DNA of 64,000 nucleotides from assembly GCA_002749535.1 (NCBI GenBank), contig MZZL01000051.1, positions 1-64,000 on the forward strand. The letters are read 5' to 3'. Position 1 is the stretch's first letter. Each line of letters begins with the position of its first letter. The translations under genes were made by a program, and so were the position numbers. Under the pieces are notes generated by a model. It made no database searches and had not been told where the DNA came from. It saw nothing but the letters and a program-made list of their open reading frames with translations. Origin of the DNA: Apophysomyces variabilis (lineage: Eukaryota; Mucoromycota; Mucoromycetes; Mucorales; Mucoraceae). Shown one piece after another: positions 51,007 to 62,111 of this stretch.

Positions 51007-52206
51007 TTATGAAATGATACATTTCCTGGATTCACGGAAACGTCGACGGCTACGATCAGTGGATGGAGGCTGTGTTCGTGGCGTGTGGGATGATGGCCGA
51101 GTAGCTGTGGCCGTGGTTGTAGTTGTAGGAGCCTTCGTATTAGGGCTGGTAGCAGCAGTAGTACTGGATGGCATGGCTTGTTGCGGCTGTGATCGTTGTT
51201 GCTGTTGCTGTTCTGGTTGCGGTTGTAAAGGTGCTTGAGAGGGGGGAATTTCACTCGCTGCAGGCGGAACAGGTAGAGCAGGTTCTGGCTTTTTAACGAC
51301 AGGTGCAGCAACCGGTGGAGATGCTTTCGCTTCTATATCCTTAGCAGCTGTAGAGGGAGGTACGGGCATCGGTTTTGGTTTTAACGGTTCTTGAGATGGC
51401 TGCACAATCTCAGGTAATGGTTTTTCCTTTGCAAGAGGAGCAGTAGGAGTACTCCTCGTCGTCGTCGTAGTAGTAGTAGTAGTAGGAGTGGTAGTAGTAG
51501 CAGCAGTAGTAGCGGATGAGGCGGCAGCGGCAGAAGTAGCAGCGGCGGCGGCAGAAGAAGCCGGAGCGGGAGCGGGAGCATTGGCCTTGAGTATCTTGTC
51601 AACGTCCACGACATTGGATGCCACAGCAGATCCAATGGCAGCCTGTGTGGCTGGACTCAATACTTGTGGTGGGGTTGTTCCTGCTGCTGCCATGGTTTCC
51701 TGTGGTTCTCTCGGTTGAGCTGCCTGTTCGCCCACGGGAACCAATTCTGTGTCCTTCGATTTGGTTGTCAACGCTTTCTCTTTCGATGTCGTCGTCATGG
51801 CCGTCTCCTTGGACATCGTCGTCAACTTGGACGGTTCGGGAACAATTGCATAAATATTTAGATGAGATGCTTTAATCACTTCTTGTATAGCGCTTTGCAC
51901 AGCCTCCTTCTCTTTATCGGATTTGAACACAGGTGCCGCGGCCGTGACAGCAGCAGCAGCCGTAGTCGCCACAGCACCAACAACAGCAACTGCCCCAACA
52001 GCAGCCGTAGCAGCCGTAGCAGCCGTAGCAGCCTCTGCACCTGTTTTCTTTTTCTTTTTATTCCTCTTCTTCTGAGATTTTGTTAAACGCGGTGACTCCG
52101 TGGTTGCTTCAGGCGCCCCATTATTTTCTTCCAGTAAAGACGTGTCTTCCTGTCTTGTTTCTTTAAGCGCGGTTTCCAATTCTCTCGGGTTTTCAGTAGA
52201 AGACAT
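51007..52206 (-). CDS. Low-complexity Ala/Thr/Pro/Gln-rich hypothetical protein
   Basis: Single-exon frame of 399 residues from the ATG at 52206. It opens with an acidic stretch, then a strongly basic cluster (KSQKKRNKKKKKTG), and Ala/Val/Thr-rich runs. One short more ordinary segment (KEKEAVQSAIQEVIKASHL) precedes imperfect repeats of TTMSKETAM/TTTSKEKAL/TTKSKDTEL. Then come poly-Ala, poly-Thr and Pro/Gln-rich tracts (QPQPEQQQQQ), ending basic (RSRRRFRESRKC). Trinucleotide expansion (GTA/GTC on the plus strand, 51460-51560) underlies the Thr/Ala runs. Length and a single clean frame favour a real gene; the function is unknown. It is likely intrinsically disordered. Confidence 0.6.
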   Translation of the reverse strand: MSSTENPRELETALKETRQEDTSLLEENNGAPEATTESPRLTKSQKKRNKKKKKTGAEAATAATAATAAVGAVAVVGAVATTAAAAVTAAAPVFKSDKEKEAVQSAIQEVIKASHLNIYAIVPEPSKLTTMSKETAMTTTSKEKALTTKSKDTELVPVGEQAAQPREPQETMAAAGTTPPQVLSPATQAAIGSAVASNVVDVDKILKANAPAPAPASSAAAAATSAAAASSATTAATTTTPTTTTTTTTTRSTPTAPLAKEKPLPEIVQPSQEPLKPKPMPVPPSTAAKDIEAKASPPVAAPVVKKPEPALPVPPAASEIPPSQAPLQPQPEQQQQQRSQPQQAMPSSTTAATSPNTKAPTTTTTATATRPSSHTPRTQPPSTDRSRRRFRESRKCIIS

Positions 52207-53187
52207 GCTAATGAAAGGAGAAGACAAACAAAAAGAGAAAAAGAGTAATAGACAAAAAGTGTAAAAGTTATGGCTTTAATTTTGCTTTTAATTGGATGGA
52301 ACACCATTCAATTAAAACTAACTACATCACTGACACATTCCGTCGCGATTGAACCAATAAGGTTTCATGATATAGTATACACTAAAAATGCATTGAAACC
52401 GGTGAAACTAACACTTCTCTCTCTTTTGTCTTTCGAACCGTTTTCGGATCAGACATTGTGTTCCCCTCTTTCCGTATTCGGCAAGAGTCTTTTTTAGTCA
52501 TAAACAGCTCAGTTTATTATCTTATCAAATGGAAAGAGTAATGCAGGTCTTATGTGTTTCAATAAGTAAGCAAAACAGAGAGAGAAAAGCGCTAGAAAGG
52601 GATTTATTCCCAGTGACAGAAGAGGTATGATCGATGTATGTATGTGGACGTGTGGACGTGACTCGATCTTATCTTTCTCAAAAGAAAAAAAAATGACTCA
52701 TGGTGATGGAGTCTGGCCTTCTTCCATTGTCCGCCGCCCAAAAACTCTTTCCTCTTCTTTCTCTTGTTGTCCCTCTCTCTCTCTCTTTTTCTTTCCCTTT
52801 TCTACTTCTTATTTGATATGGTCATCAACCAACGAATCTCTCTCTTGTATCATACAGCAGGTCGACACTTCATAAAACCTCGTTCTTTCTCAACCAAACC
52901 ATTATTACACCCTGAGGTGCGGATTGAAAAACAAACCCCGACCTTCTTTTTGATCGGCAAATATATACCCCACATAAATAAAATGTGAATATGAACGAAA
53001 ACAAAAAAACTGAAACCCGAGCTGTAGACAACAGCAATACCATCATCACCCTCATCTTCATCATCAACAATAGCAGCAGAACATAGCAAGGATGATGTCC
53101 GAGTAAATATACAAATAACGTCCCATTCATGTTTTATTTGCATATCACTCATATCTTTCCTCTCTTTAGGACTTACTTATCAATCTC
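52207..53187. promoter_or_regulatory. Divergent intergenic region before the NAGS gene
   Basis: About 980 bases between divergent starts. It contains a C/T-rich tract (about 52735-52810) and ATATATA at 52961-52967, about 220 bases before the NAGS ATG. A splice-acceptor-like CTCTTTAG lies at about 53162-53169, suggesting a 5'-UTR intron or a missed upstream exon for NAGS. Confidence 0.5.
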
Positions 53188-54918
53188 ATGAATACAACGC
53201 CCAGCAAGCGGGAATTGCGTCATTTTCTAAAACGTTATGTACCTCAACCCATCTTCTCCGAAACAAGCAATGCAACAACAACATCCTCTAGCACAACAAC
53301 AATAGCAAAGGGTAAACTTCGTCATGACGTGACTTCGCCGAAAGACTATGTCCATGCCCTCTTGAACACATCCTCCTTATCGCACCCTCAATTGGCCCTT
53401 ACAAAAGTCAAAGGTCCTTTCCAGAAAGACGAATGGCAATCCATAGGATCCACCTTGGTTCAACTTCAAAAGCTCGGCCTGCATTCGATTGTGGTTATGG
53501 ACAATGAGCGATGGTCCTCCTTACTCGATCGATCCTCTGCCGAACTGAGTAAGACCATGGTAAGTGAAAGTATGGCCTTGGTGGAGGCGATTGAAAAAGC
53601 CCATGGTCGCGCTCGGTTGATTTATGGCAACCTGGTGGTCACGGAAGAAGAAGAAGAAGAAGAAGTAAAAGAAGAAGAGGTGGAGAACGAAGGGAAGAAG
53701 AAGAAGAGGAAGAAAGATTCTACCAAGGCGGTTGGTTTTGGTATTCATACAGAGTTCATTGAGACTGCGCTCGAAAAAGGGCTCATTCCGGTGGTGATTC
53801 CGACCACAGGGAACAGTCGACAACGACAACAACAAGCAGGAGGACGCTCCATGCATGCCAATGAAGTCCTTGTGGGATTGACACGTCAACTCGCCGAGCA
53901 TCCAAAGACAACACCTACCAAGGTGGTGGTGATCAATCATGAGGGAGGTATTCCCAATCACGAACGACCGGGAACAGCGCACAGTTTGGTGAATCTAGCA
54001 GAAGAGCATGATACGATTGTCGAAGCCTTGGAAACAGAGAAGAAGGGAGGGTCAGAGGCGAAGGAGCATTTGGAATTGGCACGGCGATGTTTATCTGTCC
54101 TTCCTACCAGTTCTTCGGCTGTCCTTGTGCCGGTCAGATCCCTTCCTTCGGCTTTGCTCGCCAACCTGGTGACGGATAAGCCACTGTATTCCTCCTCGTT
54201 ACCCCTGCAGAAACTTCACACGGGGGATGTGGATCTTCAGCGGGTCAACCGATTTCGTACGACGATTCTTCGACAGGGCATTAAACTTCATCATTACCAT
54301 CGTCTTTCCGAATTACATCTGGACCGGCTCACCCAACTGCTGGAAGCAAGTTTTCAAAAGAGATTGGATACCCAAGGGTTTTATGACCGACTGGACCGCG
54401 TATTGGATGGCGCGATCATTGCGGGGGATTACGAAGGAGCGGTGTTGGTGACCAAAGAGCGGGCTTTGGCCAGTGCAACCAAGGAAGGCTTTGCTTATCT
54501 CGATAAGTTCGCGATTGCTCCCGCGAGTCAGGGTGTAGGCGTCACAGATATTCTTTGGCGTCATATGTGTGATGCTTATCCAGAACTTCTCTGGCGAAGT
54601 CGACAAGACAATGGCGTCAATAAATGGTAAGTGGTGCTTTGTAAAGAAAAAGAAAGGAGGAAATCCAACCCTAATTTTTTTTTTCTTTGAAGGTATTTTG
54701 AAAGATCGAATGGTTACCTTCGTTTGAAGGAGACACAGTGGGTTCTGTTTTGGCATGGATCGAATGGGCACAAACATTTGGAAGATTATGCGTCCATTGC
54801 TAGATCGATACCTGCTTCTTTTATTACTACACCCTCCTCAACCTCATCACTCATATCATCCTCATCCTCATCATCCTCATCATCCTCATCGTCCTCATTG
54901 GGAGGCAAAAAGAATTAA
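53188..54918 (+). CDS. ARG2: N-acetylglutamate synthase (Arg2-type), mitochondrial
   Basis: Two exons, 53188-54626 and 54693-54918; 554 residues. The N-terminal two-thirds fits the amino-acid-kinase-like fold of fungal NAGS (GLIPVVIP, TKVVVINHEGGIPN). The C-terminal GNAT-type acetyltransferase domain has the family blocks QRVNRFRTTILRQGIKLHHY, FAYLDKFAIAPASQGVGVTD, LLWRSRQDNGVNKWYFERS and WVLFWHG. NAGS makes N-acetylglutamate from acetyl-CoA and glutamate, the first step of arginine synthesis. The start is basic (KRELRHFLKRYVPQP), compatible with mitochondrial targeting, but the true leader may lie upstream. Oddities are a Glu/Lys-rich insertion near residues 152-177 (EEEEEEVKEEEVENEGKKKK) within the kinase-like domain and a poly-Ser tail from a TCA/TCC repeat. 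Confidence 0.9.
54836..54897 (+). repeat. TCA/TCC trinucleotide microsatellite within the NAGS coding sequence
   Basis: Tandem TCATCCTCATCC-type repeats encode an almost pure serine tail just before LGGKKN and the stop codon. Length polymorphism would change only the serine run. Confidence 0.8.
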
Positions 54919-56162
54919 AGAAAACCATCAATTCAAAAAAGGGAAAAGAGAGAAAACCATGGTTCGTTTTCCTTGGTTACAAGGCTACACAAGAAGGAAA
55001 GAAATGTGGGATTTGTTCCTTTGTGTTTTCATTTTAATATGACATGATGTCTAGAAAGGAAATGGGGGGATGACCAAACAACGATTTCTCGTGTTGTCAA
55101 AGAAACGGAAAAAGGGAATGTGGGAATATTTTCTTTGAAGCTTCGGCTCTCTCTCGCTCTCTCATTTAGATTGTGCGGGAAAGGAAAAGAAACTTTACTT
55201 GTCTTGGCGATAAGGTTATGAGTATCACACTCGATATTTTTAATCTCCGTTTTATTGGACTGATGAGCTATTTGGACCCTGCGTTTCCTGATTTGAAGAA
55301 ATCAAAAAGTTATTCGTAGCAGCACTAGACACTTTGAAATGAAGCATTCATGATTTGCAAGGTTTTTTTTTTAGTTTCTTTAGTTTGAGTATTATTTTCA
55401 GGAAGAAGAAAGAGAAATAGAAAGAGATACAGGTTGTATGTGTCATCAATAACCATAAAACTCTGGGGGGGGGGAGGGAAGGAAGGAATGGAAACCTAAA
55501 GGCGACATGTGAGATCCTTCGGCCGAGTAAAATAGAAATAAAAAAAAAAGAGATGATCACATTAAAAAACTCGTTTATTTTTTCTTATGGCGTTTCCCAC
55601 GGAGCTGATGAAAGGATGGCACGCGCACTGAAAAGATTAGGCCTTTTCCCTATTCAAGTCAAAACCTACTACGGACCTTGAATCAAAGTTGGGAAGGTGA
55701 GGGAAAGCGCTTTGATTACAGTTGACTAAAAAAGTCTAATATTCTATTCGCATTAGGTAATTTTCGATAGGTTTGGTATATTTCTTTTCTCCCCATTTGT
55801 CTTGCCACTTTTTTAATTATCTTTTGTCTTTCCCTTCTGTTTCTCTGTATACTTTTCTCGCTATACATCTTTCTCTCAGTAAGGTTTATCTAAGAGGAAG
55901 AAAAAGACTGGTATTCTGTGATACTTTTTGTTCTACGGGATACAACAGATGACATCCTTCTTTTTTTCCTTATACACGACCTATCTTTTTTCTTGTGTTC
56001 AGGTTGTACAATGATCATGTGCTTCTATGTGTTGCTCTTTTACATTGGAAGGGCATCTGACTACTTTTTTTTTTTTGCTCTGAGCTGACAAGGGGATTAC
56101 GATCATGATATGATAAATGAACCCTGATTAGAAAAAGAAAGTTTTTTTTTTCTTTTCCCACT
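54919..56162. other. Intergenic region between NAGS and the peptide transporter
   Basis: Contains a G-run (about 55465-55475), poly-A/T tracts and pyrimidine-rich sequence increasing towards the transporter gene. No supported gene. Confidence 0.5.
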
Positions 56163-56172
56163 TATTTATATA
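56163..56172 (+). promoter_or_regulatory. TATA-like box of the peptide transporter gene
   Basis: TATTTATATA lies about 100 bases before the ATG at 56270. A C/T-rich leader (56195-56265) follows, the same arrangement as at the C2H2 gene. Confidence 0.5.
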
Positions 56173-56269
56173 CTCTATTCCAAACCGACATACCCCTAAT
56201 TCCTTCCTCCTTCTCCTTCTCCTCCCCTTTCTCTTCTTCTTCTTTCTCTCTTCTCTCTCTTATTTTTCA

Positions 56270-58287
56270 ATGAGTGAAAAATCAGAAAAAGCTCAAATAG
56301 ACAATATACCGTCAAGTCAACCGTATGATCTAGATGATTATACAAATGACCATCCAGAACCTACACCAGAAGAATGGAAAACATTACGTGAGGTGGCTGA
56401 CAGAATCCCTTATTCAGCCTATCTCGTCATTCTTATCGAATTCTGTGAACGTTTCACTTACTACGGTCTGAACGGTCCTTTCCAAAATTACATTCAATTC
56501 CCTGCTCCACCAAGCTGTAAGTAGTAGCACCCAGCAAAAAATATTGAATAATACAGAAAAACAAAAAAAAAACCAACCTACTCTGTTCTTTTTTTTCTTT
56601 TCTTTTTTAGATCCTGCAGCACAACCGGGTGCGTTGGGTAGAGGTCAAGTCACGGCTACGGCCCTCACCACCTTCTTCTCCTTCTGGTGTTATGTCACCC
56701 CCATTCTCGGCGCCATTATCGCAGATCAATATCTCGGAAAATACAAGACGATTTTGGTCTTTGCTTGTATTTATATGGTTGGTCTTTTGATTTTGACCCT
56801 CACGGCCATTCCTGCGGCCATCGCCAGTAATGCTACTTTCCCTGGATTGATTGTGGCCATTATCGTCATCGGTCTGGGCACCGGTGGCATCAAGGCCAAT
56901 GTGTCCCCCCTGGTGGCGGAACAGTACCGTAGCAAGAAACCCTTTGTGAGGACCCTGAAAGACGGCACCCGCGTCATTGTCACACCGCAGGCCACCTATC
57001 AGAAACTGTTCAACATGTTCTACTGGGGTATCAACGTCGGTTCGCTTTCCGCCATCGCCACGACGGAGCTGGAAAAGAACTTTGGCTTCTGGCCAGCTTA
57101 TCTCCTCCCGACCTGCATGTTCATCCCCTGTATCATCGTCGTCCTACTTGGTCGGAAACGCTACATTCAGAACCCGCCACGTGGGTCAGTCTTTGTCGAA
57201 GCCGCTCGTCTTTTCCTCTTTAGTTTCAAAGTCGAAGGCGGTATGGAAGCATGTAAGCCCTCCAAACTGGCTGTGACCCATCCCAACCTTCTGGAGAAAG
57301 CCACTTGGGATGATGTCTTTGTCGATGAATTGAAACGTACCCTCAAAGCCTGTATTGTTTTCTGTTGGTTCCCCATCTATTGGCTGTGTTACAACCAAAT
57401 GACAAACAACTTGCTGTCCCAGGCCGCTACCATGTTGACCGGCAATGTACCCAACGACATTATGCAGAACATTGATCCCATTTGCTTGATCATCCTTATT
57501 CCCATCATGGATCGTATTGTCTATCCTGGTCTTCGTCGTTTCGGTATCCCCATGCGTCCCATTATGCGTATCACGCTTGGTTTCGTGTTTGCCGCCATGG
57601 CCATGTAAGTAGTAGAAAGGGAGGGAGAAAAGTAAAGACAAAAGAAAAGAAAGAGGAAAAAGAGAAAAAGAAAGGCAACCAAAAAAAAAAAGGATGATGC
57701 TTACCAACCTTTTTTTTTTTTTTAATTATAGGGGTTATACTGCTGGTATCCAAGCCAAGATCTACGGTACAGCTCCTTACTATGATAACCCTAGTGGAGA
57801 AAACAAGAATTGGATTTCGGCTGCCTACCAGATTCCTTCATACGTGTTCATTGCTATTTCCGAAATCTTTGCCTCCATCACTGGTCTGGAATACGCTTAC
57901 AAGAAGGCACCTCAATCCATGAAATCCATCGTCATGGCCTTGTTCTTGCTTACCAGTTGTTTCGGTTCCATTCTTGGTTTTGCCATGGTTTCTCTTGCCG
58001 TGAATCCCAAGTTGGAATGGATGTATACCGGCATCTCGGCTGCCTCCGGTATCTGCGCTGTCTTGATCTACTTCATCCATCGTAAAAACGATAAGGTCGA
58101 TTTCGAAGAAGATGCCATTGTTCGTACCGATGAACAATTGGAACAATACAATGAACAATCCGCACGCCGCAACTTCACAGAAGTTGAGTACGATCCCGAA
58201 AAAGAAGCAATCGAACATCGTTCCATTCATGAAGTCTCTACTACACGGCAGGTGGTCATTACCTCCAATGAAGAACAAAAAGTGTAA
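56270..58287 (+). CDS. PTR2: Proton-coupled di/tripeptide transporter (POT/PTR2 family)
   Basis: Three exons: 56270-56516, 56611-57604, 57732-58287; 598 residues, usual for fungal Ptr2. The proton-coupling motif ExxERFxYYG is present (EFCERFTYYG, residues 57-66). So are the PTR signatures GTGGIKANVSPLVAEQY and FNMFYWGINVGSL. About twelve hydrophobic segments are visible, including YVTPILGAIIADQYLGKY, LIVAIIVIGLGTG and FIAISEIFASITGLEYAY. The N-terminal ~45 and C-terminal ~60 residues are acidic and cytosolic in the family (DEQLEQYNEQSARR). It imports small peptides at the plasma membrane. Introns 1 and 2 start with strong GTAAGTAG donors. The upstream region shows a TATA-like box and CT-rich leader. 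Confidence 0.95.
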
Positions 58288-58951
58288 ATCATACAAAACT
58301 CGCGCTTCCATCCTTTTTCTACCTTAGTGCAAAAGGAAGAAAACAAACGCTTCCTTTTCTTTCCTAGGTTGATCTACTACTTTTCTTATCTTAATTTGTC
58401 TTATAATTTTCCTCCTTTTTTTTTTAAATCCTATTATTCCTTTTCTTTTCTGTGTGTTTCTACTTTGGGTGTGAACGCTTTTACGGTTTGGTTATTTTTA
58501 TTTTCTCTTTATTCTTCTTTTCGCTTTTGCTGAGCAAAAACACATATTGAAACATTCTTTTTTACTTTGTTTCTAATTATTTTTTTTCTTGTAACTTTAT
58601 ATCAAAAGAAATATAATTCATCATTAAAGAAATGTGATTTTTATTTAGTATAAAGGGAAACGAAAAATTTGGTTCCGTTTTTTCAGTTATTCAAACTTTC
58701 CCACGAGCAATTCCTGCTTGCAGCCCCTTTTTTTAACCTTTTTTTTTCTTTTCTCTCTCAATGTTCCCGGAACAGAATGGAATAAAGAAAGGGGTAAGAA
58801 AGGAGATAAAAGAGATGAGGAAGAGAAAAAAAAAAAAAGAAAATGGAAATATGGGCGGAGGGAGAGTATGTATGTGCGTGTGCATATATGTGTGTGAGTG
58901 TTTTTTTCTTGGTGTATGTGTAGGTGAACACGGTATGTACATCGTTTGGGG
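58288..58951. other. Convergent 3' intergenic region
   Basis: T-rich sequence between the peptide transporter and the carrier gene, followed by a purine-rich stretch (58780-58860) and a TG-rich stretch (58866-58925). No gene seen. Confidence 0.5.
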
Positions 58952-60285
58952 TTATACTTCTTTCATATCTTGGAATTTTTGAACAATGAGTTCATAGGTA
59001 AGAATCGTCATCGCCGATGAAGGAACCGTCCGTAAAAGATTGGTAGGTAAACCTTTGTAAAATCCACGCAGACCTTCTTCGGCACGAATCACTTTGATCG
59101 CATGGAGAATACCTTGATATTTAAACGGTTTCTTTGTTTGATTCTGCAGTCGCGTTCGAATCACTTCGTGGGGGTATGTAGCCATACTAGCGGCCATTTT
59201 CGATAAAGAAGACGCCAGTAGAATCGCCATAGAACCCGAGGTCATGTTGGTTTCGACATCTGTCCAAAAAGAAATTCTCGGGTTGGTACAAACTTTGTTT
59301 CTCCCCTGCCCCTCTTTTCCCCGTTTCGTTTTTACTCTAGAAAAGTAGGACTTACGGAACCATAACTTTAGTTTCTCATACATTGGAAACTGCAGAGCCA
59401 CATGGCTGACACCAATCAATGACGGACCGAGACCCTTATAGAATCCACGGATGCCTTCATCCCGGGCAATAGTGCGAAATGCATGAATGGTATTATGATA
59501 GCGGTATGCCGTCCGTTCATTTTGAGTCTAGCCAAATTGAAATGAAACAAACAAAGGTTAGCTCCCTGGCTTCCCATTTCGATAAGCCCTGTTCTTCTTT
59601 GCTTTTTTTTTACCATGAATCGAGTCTTGATGACCCATAATGGATTAGTCAAGGACGTGGATGCTGCGCCTGCGGTCATGGCAGATGTAATATGGACAAC
59701 CCAATCTTGGTCTTGTCGATCTTTGAGACAACGTTAGAAAGTCTTTGGAGAGAACGTCTTCCTTCCTTGTGCCTCTTCTCTCTACCTCTCTCTTTCTCTC
59801 TTTTTCCTTACCATTTCCTTTAGCCCATCGTCCTTTGCAGTAGTCGTAGACGGTAAAATATATAGCCCAAGTGGGTAGATAACCAAAGATGGTCGGACCC
59901 AAACCTCGGTAAAGGCCTCGAATTCCCTCTTCTTTCCATATCCTCGATAACGTACCTAAGTTAGAAGGAACCGATGTTGATGTTCGTTAAGAATGCTTCG
60001 TGTGTGATCTGAGTTTTCTTGTGCGAACATACCCACTGTTCCTCGATAAATTACCACGCCTGGCTCTCGTTTGCCCTGGTTTTGTAAACGAGTCTTTACG
60101 ACATCCAATGGGCATGTTACGATGGACGATACGATACCGGCGCCTGCACCGGCAATGGAATGTTTCAGATTGTCATGATTAAGACTGTTGTTCAAGAAGC
60201 GTTGTCGTTAGTTTTTTGGGTAATAAGCGATTCCCACGATGTCATCTTACGCAAATTCTTTCCACCAGTTGAAGGCGTAACTCAT
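58952..60285 (-). CDS. Mitochondrial carrier family protein, pyridine-nucleotide (NAD+)/folate type
   Basis: Six exons: 60285-60251, 60184-60033, 59955-59812, 59720-59614, 59527-59356, 59259-58952; 305 residues. Exon 1 supplies MSYAFNWWKEF and joins in phase. Three tandem carrier repeats carry the P-x-[DE]-x-x-[KR] signature or its known variant: CPLDVVKTR (37-42), NPLWVIKTR (137-142, Trp variant) and YPHEVIRTR (233-238). The Trp variant in repeat 2, with GPTIFGYLPTWAIYFTVYDY and TAGAASTSLTNPLW, is the pattern of the NAD+ carriers Ndt1/Ndt2 and the related folate/FAD carriers. It would move a nucleotide-type cofactor across the inner mitochondrial membrane; NAD+ is the favoured but unproven substrate. 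Confidence 0.88.
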
Positions 60286-61064
60286 CGCAAGAGGAATGGT
60301 GAAAAGAAAATACAAAGAATAAGAAAAAAATAAAACGCGTTGAAGTAAACGAAAAGGCCTCGCTGCTTGTTTTCTTTTTCAGACTGCAGGAATACGAGAA
60401 GAGATAAATAAAAAGAGTCGCTCAGGATATCTCAGAGACTGTGTGTGTGTGTGTGTGTGTGTATGTTCGGTATCGAGACGTCGGTAAGTAATCCAAATGG
60501 TTCAAATAAAGTAAAAAAGGAAAAAGAAAGAGAAGAGAGAGAAAGAAAGAGAAAAAAGAGTGAGAGTGGAAGAAAACCGATACAGAAAATAAAAAGGTTC
60601 CGTCAGACTTATCGGCCAATAGCAGAACCGCAGCGATTGGCAATCTCTGTCTCTTACCCCGGTAAGGATGAGGGAATCGAAGTTCCTTCATGGTTAAGAG
60701 CAGAGAAAGAAAGAGCGAGAAGCAGTTAATAGAAAGCTTAACTAATCTAACCCAATCAGATTGATGAATCCATTATCAACAGTTCACTTAAAAGTAGCAA
60801 AGGAACACACAAGCACACGGCCATAAGGTTATAATTCAAAATGATTTGCTCGGCCTGGTCATTATCCTTATCGTTTTGTCAGTGGACGATACCATCCATT
60901 TTTCTTCTCTGCTTCTACAACCTTCTGCAGCCTATTTTGAACGATCTTACGGTGAACTCTGCTTAGATTTGCCGTACATGTCTATGCGCGACAAGAGCGA
61001 AAAAGGAAAAGCGAAAGAGATGAAGACGACCGGTCGGAGTGCACTGATATCGGTGTAACAGTTA
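60286..61064. other. Intergenic region with TG microsatellite
   Basis: A (GT)n tract of about 25 bases at 60438-60462. Purine-rich sequence around 60510-60570 gives low-complexity frames. No supported gene. Confidence 0.5.
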
Positions 61065-61499
61065 TCATTTTAAGATCCGCATTAAAAGTACCCACCAAGC
61101 CAACCCTAAAACTCCAGACACGGAAAGCAGGAAACGTATGGATTGAAGTATATTCTGCCAAAGGATGCAAAATAAAATCGAAAGAAGCATATAAATATGC
61201 TGGTATGCAAAGAGAAAGGAGCAACAAATGCCAGTTATAAAAACAAGGTTCCTTTCTACAGAATGAAAGGTATCTACGAGGAAGTCTCGTACAACCACTT
61301 TTTTTTTTGGAATAGGGTAATTGTATCTTAAAGGGCAAACAGAGTGGCTATTCCATATACTTCTCTGTTTCATATGGCCCATAGGAAACTGTGCAAATGT
61401 GGAGAAAGGACAGGGTCCTGCCCACGTGGAATTGACAGCTTTGCCACATGGGCATCCTACTGCGCTCTCCTGTCCGCACCAGTTACATTGGTTTTCCAT
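61065..61499 (-). CDS. Small Cys-rich membrane protein, hypothetical
   Basis: 144-residue single-exon frame from the ATG at 61499. The N-terminus has a zinc-ribbon-like cysteine pattern, CNWCG...GCPCGKAVNS, followed by CPFSTFAQFPMGHM. The second half has two or three hydrophobic segments (VFITGICCSFLFAYQHIYML continuing into LLSILFCILW, and a final segment starting FLLSVSGVLGLAWWVLL). A cytosolic Cys-rich head anchored in a membrane is the simplest reading. No family was recognised, and introns within it cannot be excluded. A PolyLys run (PKKKVVV) derives from an A-tract and could mark a frame problem. Confidence 0.5.
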   Translation of the reverse strand: MENQCNWCGQESAVGCPCGKAVNSTWAGPCPFSTFAQFPMGHMKQRSIWNSHSVCPLRYNYPIPKKKVVVRDFLVDTFHSVERNLVFITGICCSFLFAYQHIYMLLSILFCILWQNILQSIRFLLSVSGVLGLAWWVLLMRILK

Positions 61500-62111
61500 G
61501 ACCACTTTGCAGCACGGCTGAACGAACAGCTGTTCATCAGTTCCTTACTGATGAAGATGACCGTTTCAGAGCGGCAGGGTTGGGATTCGATATTGTTAGT
61601 TTTCGCATATACCGTCTAAACATATCTCCTATTTGATCCAGCGTTTATGCCCCGGTACCAAACTTGAAAAAGACAATAGGCAGATATATGAACACATGCG
61701 AAACCATGTAACACTTACATATGGTTTGTGCTCACTGGCGCCAGGACTTGCCGATGCATGTTGGGTGTACAACTTGAATGGATAGAGAAACCCTAGCCTA
61801 TTCAGCACGCATGCACGGCATCTTGGATGTTTACTTGCAGCATTGCATAAGAAATGACCAGGTTAGAGGATAGTGATAAGATACTTCGCTTTTTCTTTTA
61901 TTATAGGACAATCCTACCGGCAGAGCAGCCTGAATGGATTCATTGGAAAGAATAGTTTCATAATCAAAAGATCGAGCAGCAGGACATTAGTGACACAGAC
62001 AGATCAAAGAGGAGATAATCCTAAATGGAGGGATTAATGAGGACTTGTAAGAAAAACAATCCCATTATTCGGACACCCGCAATTGCAAGTCATGGCTTTT
62101 GTCCTCCCTTC
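61500..62111. other. Intergenic region upstream of the CENP-P-like gene
   Basis: No convincing gene. The CENP-P-like frame is open upstream of the chosen ATG to another ATG at 62025. Confidence 0.45.

Noticed and set aside
51014..52086. Plus-strand Ala/Val/Ser-rich frames opposite the low-complexity protein
   Set aside because: Trinucleotide repeats keep several frames open. The minus-strand frame is the longest and has a proper ATG and basic/acidic domain structure.
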